This document shows positions 16,392 through 25,142 of a stretch of 64,000 nucleotides of DNA, in pieces. The position numbers were made by a program, and so were the translations under genes. The stretch covers positions 244,848 through 308,847 of the forward strand of contig NZ_QKLU01000009.1 of assembly GCF_003208655.1 (NCBI RefSeq), read 5' to 3'. This stretch comes from Pedobacter nutrimenti (GTDB lineage Bacteria > Bacteroidota > Bacteroidia > Sphingobacteriales > Sphingobacteriaceae). The first letter of the stretch is position 1; each line of letters starts with the position of its first letter. The notes beneath the pieces were generated by a model that was given only the letters and a program-made list of their open reading frames with translations, was not told where the DNA came from and searched no databases.

Positions 16392-17816
16392 CTAATTTAG
16401 AAAACTTTCTGATAAGGAAAGCAAAACATCTTCTTTGAAATGTCCTGCCATTAACTGTACACTTAACGGTAAACCTTCCGGATTATTGCCCAGGGGCACT
16501 GCAATTGCCGGTATTCCGGCCAGAGAAGCCAAAACCGTATAAATATCCGCCATATACATCACCAGGGGATCTTCTGTATTTTCACCAATCGGGAAAGCCG
16601 GAGTGGGCGCTACCGGACTAACAACGACATCAAAATCCTGAAGCAGCAGGTCCATCTTTTCACGGATCAGCATTCTTACTTTTTGTGCTTTCTGATAGTA
16701 AGCGTCATAGTAACCTGCACTCAGCACAAAGGTTCCCAGTAAAATCCGTCTTTTGACTTCCGCTCCAAAGCCTTCCGCCCTGGACAATTTATACAAAGTG
16801 TTCAGCCCATCTGCTTCCATGTTCCGATGGCCAAAATGTACACCATCATAACGGGACAGATTTGAAGAGGCCTCGGCAGTTGTCAGTACATAATAAGCCG
16901 GCACAAGGTAGTCCAGCAAATCAAAAGAAACGTAATCAATGCTATGCCCTTGCGCTTTAAGCTTAACCAGCGCAGCTTCAATAGCTTCCCTGGTCACCGG
17001 ATCGAGCGCAGGACTCTCTATGGTTTCTTTTAAAACGGCTATTTTATATTTTTTGGAACCTGTGGTTAAAGCGGTGTAAACCGGCACAGGCTTAGTGGAG
17101 ACGGTGCTGTCATAATCATCAGCACCTGCAAGTACTTCCAGTAAAAGGGCTGCATCGCTGACTGATGAAGTGATTGTACCTACCTGATCAAAGGAAGAAG
17201 CATAAGCAATAACACCATATCTGGAAATACGTCCATAGCTGGGTTTCAAGCCAATACAGCCACAAAATGCAGCGGGCTGACGCACTGAACCACCTGTATC
17301 TGTTCCTAAAGCAGCCAGACAAAGATCTGCCTGGACAGCAACTGCGGAACCACCGGAAGAACCACCGGCAACCCTTTGCGGGTCTGCTGCATTTTTTACC
17401 GGACCGAAATAAGACGTTTCATTAGATCCGCCCATAGCGAATTCGTCGCAATTGAGCCGGCCAATGATCACTGCATCCTGTTCCAGCAATCTTTGTACAA
17501 CAGTAGAAGAGTATGGGGAAACAAAGCCATCCAGCATTTTTGAAGATGCAGTCACCTGGTGTCCCTGATAACAAATGTTGTCTTTAATTCCGATCACCAT
17601 ACCTGCCAGTTTTCCGGCGGTACCCTGATCTATTTTATGTTGTATTTCCGCAGCCTGTTGACCTGCCGACTCAAAAAACACCTCATTAAAAGCATTGAGG
17701 TGCTCAAACTTACGGATCTGATCAAAATAATGATCCAATAGTTCCGGCAGGCTGATTTTTTTTTCGTCAATAAGGGTTCTTATCTCTTTTAAAGAGTTGT
17801 ATTTCTTCAGGATCAC
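16392..17816 (-). CDS. gatA: Asp/Glu-tRNA amidotransferase subunit A
   Basis: A 474-residue amidase-signature protein, the glutaminase subunit of GatCAB, which forms Gln-tRNA(Gln) or Asn-tRNA(Asn) from mischarged tRNA. The Ser-cisSer-Lys triad can be placed: Lys78 in GIKDNICYQG, Ser153 in GGSSGGS and Ser177 in GTDTGGSVRQP. Length is close to that of other GatA. The start is GTG (17814-17816), because the frame runs back to the tatA stop codon without an ATG. It follows tatA by 33 nt. gatB and gatC are not in the window, which is common in this phylum. Confidence 0.93.
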   Translation of the reverse strand: MILKKYNSLKEIRTLIDEKKISLPELLDHYFDQIRKFEHLNAFNEVFFESAGQQAAEIQHKIDQGTAGKLAGMVIGIKDNICYQGHQVTASSKMLDGFVSPYSSTVVQRLLEQDAVIIGRLNCDEFAMGGSNETSYFGPVKNAADPQRVAGGSSGGSAVAVQADLCLAALGTDTGGSVRQPAAFCGCIGLKPSYGRISRYGVIAYASSFDQVGTITSSVSDAALLLEVLAGADDYDSTVSTKPVPVYTALTTGSKKYKIAVLKETIESPALDPVTREAIEAALVKLKAQGHSIDYVSFDLLDYLVPAYYVLTTAEASSNLSRYDGVHFGHRNMEADGLNTLYKLSRAEGFGAEVKRRILLGTFVLSAGYYDAYYQKAQKVRMLIREKMDLLLQDFDVVVSPVAPTPAFPIGENTEDPLVMYMADIYTVLASLAGIPAIAVPLGNNPEGLPLSVQLMAGHFKEDVLLSLSESFLN

Positions 17817-17849
17817 AGAAAAGGTTATGGGCTCGGAAAGATTAAAAAA

Positions 17850-18059
17850 CTATAAAGGTTTGTTGTTGGAATTAGAGCGGTCGCGATCATAATTTTCCGC
17901 ATCATTTCCATCTTTACCTTCTTTAAATTCTTTTACGCCCCTGCCTAAACCACGCATAAGTTCCGGGATTTTTTTACCCCCGAAAAGGAGTAATACCACG
18001 ACTAAAATAATTGCAATCTCCGGAGCACCTAATGCTGCCAATACGGTTGTGTTTAACAT
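17850..18059 (-). CDS. tatA: TatA/E-type twin-arginine translocase subunit (69 aa)
   Basis: A 69-residue inner-membrane protein of the TatA/MttA/Hcf106 family. One transmembrane helix (about residues 14-28) is followed by the FGGKKIPELMRGLGRGVKEFKEG hinge and amphipathic helix typical of TatA, then a short acidic and polar tail. TatA oligomers form the conduit for folded proteins exported by Tat. The neighbouring upstream gene is a second, longer copy only 10 nt away. No tatC is present nearby. Confidence 0.93.
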   Translation of the reverse strand: MLNTTVLAALGAPEIAIILVVVLLLFGGKKIPELMRGLGRGVKEFKEGKDGNDAENYDRDRSNSNNKPL

Positions 18060-18069
18060 GATTGTTTAG

Positions 18070-18438
18070 TTAAATTTTGTTATCTGATTCTCTCTTTATC
18101 CCATGATCAGTGCCAGTCGCATTTTCAATGGGTGTTTCCCTTGGTAAATCACTTTTCACTTCATTATTTGCCGAAGAATTGGCCTGATCGCCTGAGGCAG
18201 GCTGAGCCGGACGGTTATTGTAGCGGTCCTCTTCTTCTACATCTACGGAATTAATGTTCCTGTGGATTTCTCTTTTTACACCTTCTGAAGCATCCTTAAA
18301 ATCACGGATTCCTTTTCCGAGTCCGCGGGCCAGTTCGGGTAATTTTTTACCTCCAAACAACAAAAGTACCACGGCCAGGATGAGCATAATCTCACCACCA
18401 CCCATATTTAAGAACTCCAACAACATTCCTGTATACAT
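18070..18438 (-). CDS. TatA/B-type twin-arginine translocase subunit (122 aa)
   Basis: A second TatA-family protein, 122 residues. The transmembrane helix (about residues 15-28) and the LFGGKKLPELARGLGKGIRDF segment are nearly the same as in the 69-residue neighbour. After that it carries a hydrophilic tail of about 70 residues rich in Asn, Ser, Asp and Glu. The longer tail could fit a TatB-like role, but the amphipathic helix looks TatA-like, so I do not assign TatB. It lies 41 nt after envC and 10 nt before the short tatA. The pair looks like a tandem duplication with divergence of the tail. Confidence 0.9.
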   Translation of the reverse strand: MYTGMLLEFLNMGGGEIMLILAVVLLLFGGKKLPELARGLGKGIRDFKDASEGVKREIHRNINSVDVEEEDRYNNRPAQPASGDQANSSANNEVKSDLPRETPIENATGTDHGIKRESDNKI

Positions 18439-18479
18439 TTTAAACTGTATTTAATAAAAGTTGATACAAATATATGTAT

Positions 18480-19736
18480 TTATTTAGCAATCCATGCTTC
18501 CGGGTTTTGTGCGGTTGTCCCCCTCCAGATCTGAAACTGAAGTTCAGGAATATCACCTGAAGTAGATACAGTCCCTATGGTTTGTTTAGTGGTCACATTA
18601 TCGCCCGCAGCCACACTGACCGAATGAAGGTTCTGATAAACCGTAAAATATTCGCCGTGTTTGATCAGCACAAAATATTTACCCAATGAACTCATCACCC
18701 GCAGAACCTTTCCGTTAAACACCGCCCTTATACTTGCCCCTTCTGCAGTCTGTATGGTAATCCCAGTATTGTCATAATTGGCCTGACCTTCTTTGTGGCG
18801 GCCAAAACTTTCTGTAATAGAGCCCTGGGCAACCGGCCATGGCAAAGAGCCCCTGTTGCTTTCAAAAGCGGCTGAAAGCCGGGCGGCTTCTGGGGTGGCC
18901 GTCAGGTAAGCTCCGTTACTTTTGGTTTTGGCAGCTACCGGAACAGGCCGGTTCTCTGCTTTGGCTTTGGCAGCCTCCAGCCTTTCTTCCTCTTCCGCCC
19001 GTTTTTTTGCCAGGGCAATTTCCCGTTCAATCGCATTCCGGATTTCGCGGTCTATGGCCTGCTGCTGTTTTTTACGCTTGGCAATATCCTGACTGAACTG
19101 CTTTTCCTGCTTGCTGAAGCGGTTCAATACGGCGGATTGTTCAGATTTGTCTTTTCCAAGTTTCTGACGCTCGCTTTCCTGTTCTTTCAATAAACTACTT
19201 TTTTCTTTCAGGCTTTTATCCAGAACAACGATTTTGTTGTTCAGGTTTTTTTCTGTTCCCTGAATATAATCGGCCTGTTTTTTACGGTATTGCCCAAACT
19301 GTTGCAGGTATTTAATCCTTTTGTAAGCCTGGTTAAAATCCTTTGCGGCAAAAACAAACATCATTTTATCATAGGCATTTTTGTTCCGCTGCGCGAAACG
19401 AATCATACCAGCGTATTCTTTCTTTAACTGACCCAGCTGGTCCCTGAGGGAATGAACCGTATTGGTATTCTCATGAATCTGGTTGTCCAGATTTTTGATT
19501 TCGGAGTTGATCACCGTGATTTTACTCTGCATCAACCCTATTTTTGCATTTAAAGCACGGATTTCACCCAGTGTCAGTTTCTTAGCACTTGCAGCTTTAT
19601 TTAAATTCTTCTGCAGCAATTCAATTTCCCTCTGTATAGCTTCCTTTTTTCTTTTGAGCTCGGCACTGTTCTGGGCATAAGCCTGAACACCAAGGAATAT
19701 AAACAGGAAAAGAAAAAATATTTTATGTCGCTTCAT
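18480..19736 (-). CDS. EnvC-like murein hydrolase activator (coiled coil plus degenerate M23 domain)
   Basis: A 418-residue exported protein with a signal peptide (residues 1-21, ending AYAQ) and a long coiled coil (about 23-260) with many Lys/Gln/Glu heptads. A C-terminal LytM/M23-like domain covers about 297-416 (LPWPVAQGSITESFG). The zinc ligands of active M23 peptidases are absent: the usual H-x(3)-D position reads NYDNTGI, and the usual HxH reads LQFQI. The protein is therefore predicted to be a non-catalytic amidase activator like EnvC, acting in septal peptidoglycan splitting. It lies in a tight block with the DUF4292 lipoprotein (21 nt upstream) and the tat genes downstream. Confidence 0.9.
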   Translation of the reverse strand: MKRHKIFFLFLFIFLGVQAYAQNSAELKRKKEAIQREIELLQKNLNKAASAKKLTLGEIRALNAKIGLMQSKITVINSEIKNLDNQIHENTNTVHSLRDQLGQLKKEYAGMIRFAQRNKNAYDKMMFVFAAKDFNQAYKRIKYLQQFGQYRKKQADYIQGTEKNLNNKIVVLDKSLKEKSSLLKEQESERQKLGKDKSEQSAVLNRFSKQEKQFSQDIAKRKKQQQAIDREIRNAIEREIALAKKRAEEEERLEAAKAKAENRPVPVAAKTKSNGAYLTATPEAARLSAAFESNRGSLPWPVAQGSITESFGRHKEGQANYDNTGITIQTAEGASIRAVFNGKVLRVMSSLGKYFVLIKHGEYFTVYQNLHSVSVAAGDNVTTKQTIGTVSTSGDIPELQFQIWRGTTAQNPEAWIAK

Positions 19737-19757
19737 TAATCCAAAAGTATAAAAAAT

Positions 19758-20549
19758 TTAATTCATTGCTTTAAAGCGTTTGGGAACGGTAAAGGGAAAA
19801 TCCACTTCAACATTACGCTCTATTTTTGAAAAACTAAGGTTCAACTCTATCTTATTTCCAGTAGTAACCGTGTTCAGCTTCATACTTGAAGGAAAAAGAT
19901 AATCATCCACCTGCTGGTATTCTCCATAAACGACCTTTAATGCCCTGGCCGCACCAACATCATTCAAATCCGTTTCTGAAGCCTTCAATAAAGTATTGAA
20001 CAAAATCTGGTAGTTCAGCTCCCCTTGTTTGCCCCGCAACTGCCAAAGCCCTTGCTGCAAATCAAGATCTGCATTTTCATTCATAAAAGCACCAACCACA
20101 TTACCCGCAAAAACATCCTGCAGCAATTTAAAATTCACCTGTTTACTGGTAAACCGGTGAATATAACTAAAAGGGGCATTCAGATAAGTTTCCTGAATTT
20201 TATTAATGATCCGCAGACTGTCCGGGGTAATCATTGCCCTGCCAACCTCTATTCCCGCAAAAGCAGTTAAAATAATCCATATCTTCTCATCTTTACGAAC
20301 CCGGATATTGACGGAAACATTATTGGAATTTCCATCCAGGCTGAGCTGCGCTTTTCCTTTCAACGAAAGGGTATTGAAGTCAATATTTTTACCATTGAGT
20401 AAAGCCAGATTCTCAGACTTTTTTAATTTCATGGTATCTGTTTTGACAACTGGCGGGGCGGTCACCACAATTTTACGCGTTTTACAGGCCGAAAATGCCA
20501 GTAATACAGTCCCCAGTAACAGAACTTTATTTAATGTATTTCTTTTCAT
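19758..20549 (-). CDS. DUF4292 lipoprotein
   Basis: A 263-residue lipoprotein with lipobox LLAFSAC (Cys22 when counted from the ATG). The body matches the Bacteroidota DUF4292 family: LNGKNIDFNTLSLKGKAQLSLDG early, then RKDEKIWIILTAFAGIEVGRAMITPDS (given in part). The fold is likely related to LolA/LolB-type beta half-barrels that handle lipids or lipoproteins; this is inference. ATG at 20547-20549 is chosen over an in-frame TTG one codon upstream. Its start lies inside the end of the TPR gene (23-nt overlap), so translation of the two is probably coupled. Confidence 0.85.
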   Translation of the reverse strand: MKRNTLNKVLLLGTVLLAFSACKTRKIVVTAPPVVKTDTMKLKKSENLALLNGKNIDFNTLSLKGKAQLSLDGNSNNVSVNIRVRKDEKIWIILTAFAGIEVGRAMITPDSLRIINKIQETYLNAPFSYIHRFTSKQVNFKLLQDVFAGNVVGAFMNENADLDLQQGLWQLRGKQGELNYQILFNTLLKASETDLNDVGAARALKVVYGEYQQVDDYLFPSSMKLNTVTTGNKIELNLSFSKIERNVEVDFPFTVPKRFKAMN

Positions 20550-21897
20550 CAATCTTCTGTTTTAGTTTTTCAGAGGAATTCCCAGCCAATTTGGCCAGTT
20601 TCCACTGCTTCAGCGCCTCATCGACTTCACCTTTTAAAAATAAGATGTCCCCCAGGTGTTCCAGATAAACGGATTTTTTTGACCCATTATTTTGCAGAGC
20701 AAATTCCACTTTTGTTTTTGCCTGCTCATACTGTCCCTTTTTCATCAGAATCAGGGCGTGTACATCATTTATAGAAGCCAGTAATACTTTCTCATCTGTA
20801 CCCAGCTGGTCGGCCACCTTAATGTTTTCCAGCGCCTGGTCGGTCAGTCCCTCCCGGTATTGCGCAAAAGCCAGGTAATAATACAAAACGGCCTGATTTG
20901 GGTAAAGGCTCAAACCTTCTTCCGCCTTTTTTATTGCCTTTTGAAAATCATTCTGCTGAATATAAATGCTCAGGATCTGTTCCCAAACCACATATAAATT
21001 TCTGGAAAGCGTTTGCGATTTAAGGTATTCCTGCAGGGCCTGCTGCAGCTTCCCTTGTTTATACAATAAGTCTCCGTACATGGCAAAAAGCCGGGGATCT
21101 TCTTTATTTACAGCGGTCAGCCCCTTAAGCAGGTCCGCAGCGGCCGCAATGTTATTTTCTGCGACATAATAATCAACCATCGCCAGGTTAAGCTCCAGGT
21201 TTAGACTATCCATCGCCCTGGCTTTCAGCAACAGGTTAAAAGCCTCCTGTTTTTTTCCATTTTTCATCAGCAAGCCACTGGCATACAGATAACTTTTCAG
21301 ATCCGGGGGGCTTTCGCTCAGCAGATCGGCGGCTTCACTTTCTACGCTCTTTGTGCCTTTTGGCCGGGTAAGCATCTTTTTTGCCCTCTGGGAGGCTGTC
21401 GAAACACCAAATTTTTGCTCCAGCTCTTCATAGCTTTTAAGTGCCTCGGTTACATTTCCTGCAATGGCCAAAGCATTAGAGCGGTCAAAATAATAGGCTT
21501 CCTGCCCGGGCTCCATAACAATCAGGCGGTTTAAGACTTCCACCAGCCCGGTCATATCTCCCCTTCTTTTATGCAGCTCGCCCATCAACTTCCAAAACCA
21601 TATGTTTTCCGGATTCAGTTCAATGGCTTTGCTTAGTGCAAACTCTGCTTCCTGAAGCTTATTTTGCCGGTAGGAAAGACTGGCAATTTCATAATAAGCA
21701 TCTGCCTGTTTAGGATCCAGTGTTATAATTTTATTAAAATTTTCCAGGGCCTTATTGTAATTGTCACCAATTTTATAACGCAAAGCATCATAAAACAACA
21801 ACTTTATAGCATTGCTGTCTGCCAAAGCTGACTTGCTTTGGGCAAAGCCCATAAAAGCGCTCAGCAACAACAACGTTAAAGCACCGGTCCTTTTCAT
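20527..21897 (-). CDS. Exported tetratricopeptide-repeat protein
   Basis: A 456-residue protein with a signal peptide (residues 1-19, ending MGFAQ) and about ten TPR-type helical repeats through most of its length (for example ITLDPKQADAYYEIASLSYR and AIELNPENIWFWKLMGELHK). TPR arrays act as protein-binding scaffolds; here it is predicted to be periplasmic. No enzymatic motif is seen. It starts 2 nt after the dut stop and overlaps the DUF4292 lipoprotein gene by 23 nt at its 3' end. The two are therefore likely made together and could act together at the envelope. Confidence 0.85.
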   Translation of the reverse strand: MKRTGALTLLLLSAFMGFAQSKSALADSNAIKLLFYDALRYKIGDNYNKALENFNKIITLDPKQADAYYEIASLSYRQNKLQEAEFALSKAIELNPENIWFWKLMGELHKRRGDMTGLVEVLNRLIVMEPGQEAYYFDRSNALAIAGNVTEALKSYEELEQKFGVSTASQRAKKMLTRPKGTKSVESEAADLLSESPPDLKSYLYASGLLMKNGKKQEAFNLLLKARAMDSLNLELNLAMVDYYVAENNIAAAADLLKGLTAVNKEDPRLFAMYGDLLYKQGKLQQALQEYLKSQTLSRNLYVVWEQILSIYIQQNDFQKAIKKAEEGLSLYPNQAVLYYYLAFAQYREGLTDQALENIKVADQLGTDEKVLLASINDVHALILMKKGQYEQAKTKVEFALQNNGSKKSVYLEHLGDILFLKGEVDEALKQWKLAKLAGNSSEKLKQKIDEKKYIK

Positions 21898-21899
21898 GT

Positions 21900-22331
21900 T
21901 TATTTACCTGTATGTCCGTATCCTCCGGCGCCGCGCAGGGTTTCTGTCAGGGAATCTGCATTCTCCCAGACGATGGTTTCGTGTTTTGCGATCACCATCT
22001 GGGCAATCCGATCTCCGTTATTGACCACAAAGTCGGTATCAGAAAGGTTCACCAGCAACACTTTAATTTCACCCCGGTAGTCCGCATCAATAGTTCCTGG
22101 TGCATTAACAATACTGATCCCGTGTTTATAGGCCAGGCCACTTCTTGGACGGATCTGCGCTTCATAACCCGCTGGAAGCTCTATCTGAAGCCCGGTAGGC
22201 ACAAGTGCCCTTTGCAAAGGTTTAAGCAAAAGGGCTTCCTGTACAAAAGCCCGGATATCCATTCCGGCAGCATGCTCGGTTTCGTATTGTGGTAAAGGCA
22301 GCCCGGAAGTATTGATGATATTGATTTTCAT
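21900..22331 (-). CDS. dut: dUTP diphosphatase (dUTPase)
   Basis: A 143-residue trimeric dUTPase, which hydrolyses dUTP to dUMP and diphosphate. It keeps uracil out of DNA and supplies dTMP synthesis. Motifs are present in order: AAGMDIRA (motif 1), PRSGLAYKHGI (motif 2), GTIDADYRGEIKVLLVN (motif 3), GDRIAQMVIAK (motif 4) and RGAGGYGHTGK (motif 5, with His where Ser is common). A longer frame exists upstream, but the ATG at 22329-22331 gives the normal N-terminus MKINIINTSG and lies 4 nt after the flippase stop. Confidence 0.96.
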   Translation of the reverse strand: MKINIINTSGLPLPQYETEHAAGMDIRAFVQEALLLKPLQRALVPTGLQIELPAGYEAQIRPRSGLAYKHGISIVNAPGTIDADYRGEIKVLLVNLSDTDFVVNNGDRIAQMVIAKHETIVWENADSLTETLRGAGGYGHTGK

Positions 22332-22335
22332 GTTT

Positions 22336-23817
22336 TTATTTTTTTGATAAAATAACTTTGAGCTCCTTTTTCTCAAAATAAGCAATTGCCGCTAAAAAGC
22401 CCAGCAGCAAGGCGTTTCCAATATAAATATTTCTGTGGAATACCCAGAAGGATAAATACACCAAAACTATAGCGCAAAAAAGATACATGAGCATTCTTTT
22501 CAGGTTGTAAGGAATCGGATAATATTTTTGTCCTAACACATAAGAAATCACCATAATAATCAGGTAAGCAAACATGGATACCCATGCCGAACCCATATAA
22601 CTGTATTTAGGGATTAAAATAATGTTCATTACAATGGTAAAAATAGCCCCTACCAGAGAAATGTACAAACCAAACCGGGTCTGGTCAGAAAGACGGTACC
22701 ATATCGATAAATTCATATAAATGCCCAGACAGACATATCCAAAAAGCAAATAAGGGACTGCAGGCAAACCAACCCTGTATTTTACATCGATAAAATGTTG
22801 CAGGATTTCAATGTTGGCCGTAAGCCCCACAAATAAAATCGCCAGGGCCAATACAAAATAATACAAAATGGTCGCATAGGTTTTTTTCGCATTTGCATTT
22901 TTAGCATGACTAAAAAAGAAAGGTTCTGCCCCAAGCCGGAAGGCCGTATTAAAGATACTGATGAACACCGCCAGTTTGCAGACCCCACCATAAATACCAA
23001 TATCATGATCTGCAATGGCATCGGGCAGGTATTTGCCCAGCATAATCTTGTCCAGGTTTTCATTGACAATAAAGGACAGGTTGGCCACCAATACCGGCCA
23101 GCTGTACCCGAACATATCTTTGAAAAGCGGCTTGTTAAATTTAATTTTAAGTTCTAAAAACTGAGGGATCAGCATTAAAAGGGTGACCACGCTGGCAATG
23201 AGGTTAGCGATAAACACATAGCCCACCCATTTTGGTTTAAACCAACCCGAAAGCCAGGCTTCACCAATGTGATGTTTGATCATTGCGGGAATCACAAAAA
23301 TAAAAAACAGGTTAAGACCAACAAACACCCCAATATTCAGGAACTTAATGACACTGTACCGCATCGGCTTACCATCGGCCCTTAGTTTGGCAAAAGGAAT
23401 CACTGAAATGGCATCCACAAATAAAATCCAGACAAAATACTGCACATATTTACGTTGATCCGTCAATTCAGAGAGGCCACCATTCAGGGTATACCGCGCA
23501 AAGTAATCTGAAAACACCAAACCGGTAATCAGGAACAAGCCCGCAATAAAAGTGATGACCAGGAAGCTGTTGTTGTATACCTCCTGCTTGCGGTCTTCAT
23601 GTTTATTGAGGTAACGAAAAAAAGTTGTCTCCATCCCAAAAGCCAAAATGACATTGATGATAGAGGCATAACTGTACATTTTTGTAAAAATACCATATAC
23701 ACCTGTTGGATAAACCCGGGTATAAATAGGTGTTAAAATGAAATTGAACAGCCGGGAAAAGATGGTACTGATGCCATAAACCGCAGTCTGGCCAGCAAAT
23801 TTTTTAAATACGGACAC
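22336..23817 (-). CDS. Polysaccharide flippase (Wzx/MOP superfamily)
   Basis: A 493-residue polytopic membrane protein with about 12-14 hydrophobic helices and the N-terminal pattern KKFAGQTAVYGISTIFSRLFNFILTPIYTRV (given in part), typical of Wzx/MATE-like lipid-linked oligosaccharide flippases. The family moves undecaprenyl-linked sugars across the inner membrane; here a role in O-antigen, lipid II or another glycan cannot be told apart. The start appears to be GTG (23815-23817), since no ATG lies upstream in frame near that point. It stands far from the capsule locus at the right end and instead leads the dut-TPR-DUF4292-envC block. Confidence 0.88.
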   Translation of the reverse strand: MSVFKKFAGQTAVYGISTIFSRLFNFILTPIYTRVYPTGVYGIFTKMYSYASIINVILAFGMETTFFRYLNKHEDRKQEVYNNSFLVITFIAGLFLITGLVFSDYFARYTLNGGLSELTDQRKYVQYFVWILFVDAISVIPFAKLRADGKPMRYSVIKFLNIGVFVGLNLFFIFVIPAMIKHHIGEAWLSGWFKPKWVGYVFIANLIASVVTLLMLIPQFLELKIKFNKPLFKDMFGYSWPVLVANLSFIVNENLDKIMLGKYLPDAIADHDIGIYGGVCKLAVFISIFNTAFRLGAEPFFFSHAKNANAKKTYATILYYFVLALAILFVGLTANIEILQHFIDVKYRVGLPAVPYLLFGYVCLGIYMNLSIWYRLSDQTRFGLYISLVGAIFTIVMNIILIPKYSYMGSAWVSMFAYLIIMVISYVLGQKYYPIPYNLKRMLMYLFCAIVLVYLSFWVFHRNIYIGNALLLGFLAAIAYFEKKELKVILSKK

Positions 23818-23873
23818 CCTTAGCTTGTTTTAAATAAGACAATTGCAACCTGGGGCTGCGCTGCCATAATCTT

Positions 23874-24146
23874 TTATCTTTTAATGACCTCAAAATTACG
23901 ATAGTTTTTGACTTCAGCAGATTGCTGTTCTACATTTTCAATCTTGGCGCGGTCAGGGCCTTCATGGCACCATTCCAGGAAAACTTCCAGTTGCAGGTCA
24001 TCTCCTTCGGCCTCAATATAAACCGTTCCGTCCTTTTCGTTTTTGATCATTCCTTTAACCCCCATCTGGTCGGCAATAGCCTTAGTGGTCGCCCGAAAAG
24101 ATACCCCCTGGACTTTTCCTGTTATTCTTATATTTAAATGTTTCAT
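23874..24146 (-). CDS. acyP: Acylphosphatase
   Basis: A 90-residue cytosolic enzyme that hydrolyses acyl phosphates. The two catalytic residues are present: Arg18 in KVQGVSFRATT and Asn36 in MIKNEKDGTVYIEAEG, matching the family signatures. Length is standard. It lies between the nitronate monooxygenase-like gene (34-nt gap upstream) and the flippase (56-nt gap downstream), with no evident functional link to either. Confidence 0.95.
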   Translation of the reverse strand: MKHLNIRITGKVQGVSFRATTKAIADQMGVKGMIKNEKDGTVYIEAEGDDLQLEVFLEWCHEGPDRAKIENVEQQSAEVKNYRNFEVIKR

Positions 24147-24180
24147 ATCCTGATCGTTATTTATTTATCACTGGCCCCCT

Positions 24181-25137
24181 TTATCCTTCTGTAAAATCTA
24201 AAGCCGCTATTCGTTTTTGGGTATCCAGAAACTCTTTCCAGATGCGTTGCAAAATCTGTGCTGCAGGTTCAATGTGCTGCAGGGCTGCCGAAACCTGGCC
24301 AATTTCAAGTTCTCCTTCTTCCAGGTCACCTTCAAACATGCCCGCTTTGGCCCTTGCCCGTCCCAGCAATTGGCTAAGCTGCGCCGCATCAGCCCCGGCA
24401 GCCTCTGCTGCAGCAACAGCCTGGGAAAAAGTATTGTGCAGCAAGCGCACCGGAACCAGCTTTTTCAGACTCAGCCGGGTATCCCCTTCTGCAGCCTGGA
24501 TTATTTTTTCTTTAAAATTCTGATGCGCGGAAGATTCTGCTGCCAAGGCAAAAGCAGAACCAAGCTGTACCGCTTCTGCACCCAGTGAAAAGCAAGCCAT
24601 CATGGCCTCTCCGCTACCAATTCCACCTGCAGCAATCAGCGGGATCTGCACCGCCTGCCGCACCAGGGGCAGCAAACAAAGTGTGGTGGTCTCTTCCCGT
24701 CCATTATGCCCTCCTGCTTCAAAACCTTCGGCAACAATGGCATCCACACCACAAGCCTCCGCTTTTAAAGCAAATTTGGTATTGGACACCACATGCACAA
24801 CCCTAAGCCCTTTTTCTTTAAGAAAGCCTGTCCAGGTAGCCGGATTTCCGGCCGAAGTAAATACAATTTTCACCTCTTCCTCTATCAGGATCTGCATGAT
24901 TTGATCTATGTTTGGATAAAGCAGAGGGACATTCACGGCAAAGGGCTTTGTGCAGGCTGCCCTGCATTTACGAATGTGTTCCCGCAGTACCTGCGGATAC
25001 ATTGAACCCGCACCGATAATCCCCAGACCTCCGGCATTGGAAACCGCAGAAGCCAGTTTCCAGCCACTGCACCAGATCATTCCCGCCTGGATAACCGGAT
25101 ATTTGATTTGAAATAATTCTGTAATACGATTGGGCAT
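24181..25137 (-). CDS. Nitronate monooxygenase / FabK-like FMN enzyme
   Basis: A 318-residue FMN-dependent TIM-barrel protein of the 2-nitropropane dioxygenase family. Visible features are the N-terminal YPVIQAGMIWCSG, GGLGIIGAGS, the phosphate-binding region AAGGIGSGEAMMACFSLGA and EAGGHNGREE with His144 as the likely catalytic base. Close relatives include nitronate monooxygenases and the enoyl-ACP reductase FabK; sequence reading alone does not decide between them. It starts 5 nt after the amidohydrolase stop, so the two are cotranscribed. Confidence 0.85.
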   Translation of the reverse strand: MPNRITELFQIKYPVIQAGMIWCSGWKLASAVSNAGGLGIIGAGSMYPQVLREHIRKCRAACTKPFAVNVPLLYPNIDQIMQILIEEEVKIVFTSAGNPATWTGFLKEKGLRVVHVVSNTKFALKAEACGVDAIVAEGFEAGGHNGREETTTLCLLPLVRQAVQIPLIAAGGIGSGEAMMACFSLGAEAVQLGSAFALAAESSAHQNFKEKIIQAAEGDTRLSLKKLVPVRLLHNTFSQAVAAAEAAGADAAQLSQLLGRARAKAGMFEGDLEEGELEIGQVSAALQHIEPAAQILQRIWKEFLDTQKRIAALDFTEG

Positions 25138-25142
25138 TTATA

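Noticed and set aside
18469..18480. Short AT-rich word AAATATATGTATTT shared with 3745-3760
   Set aside because: Low-complexity AT sequence; the match is expected by chance.
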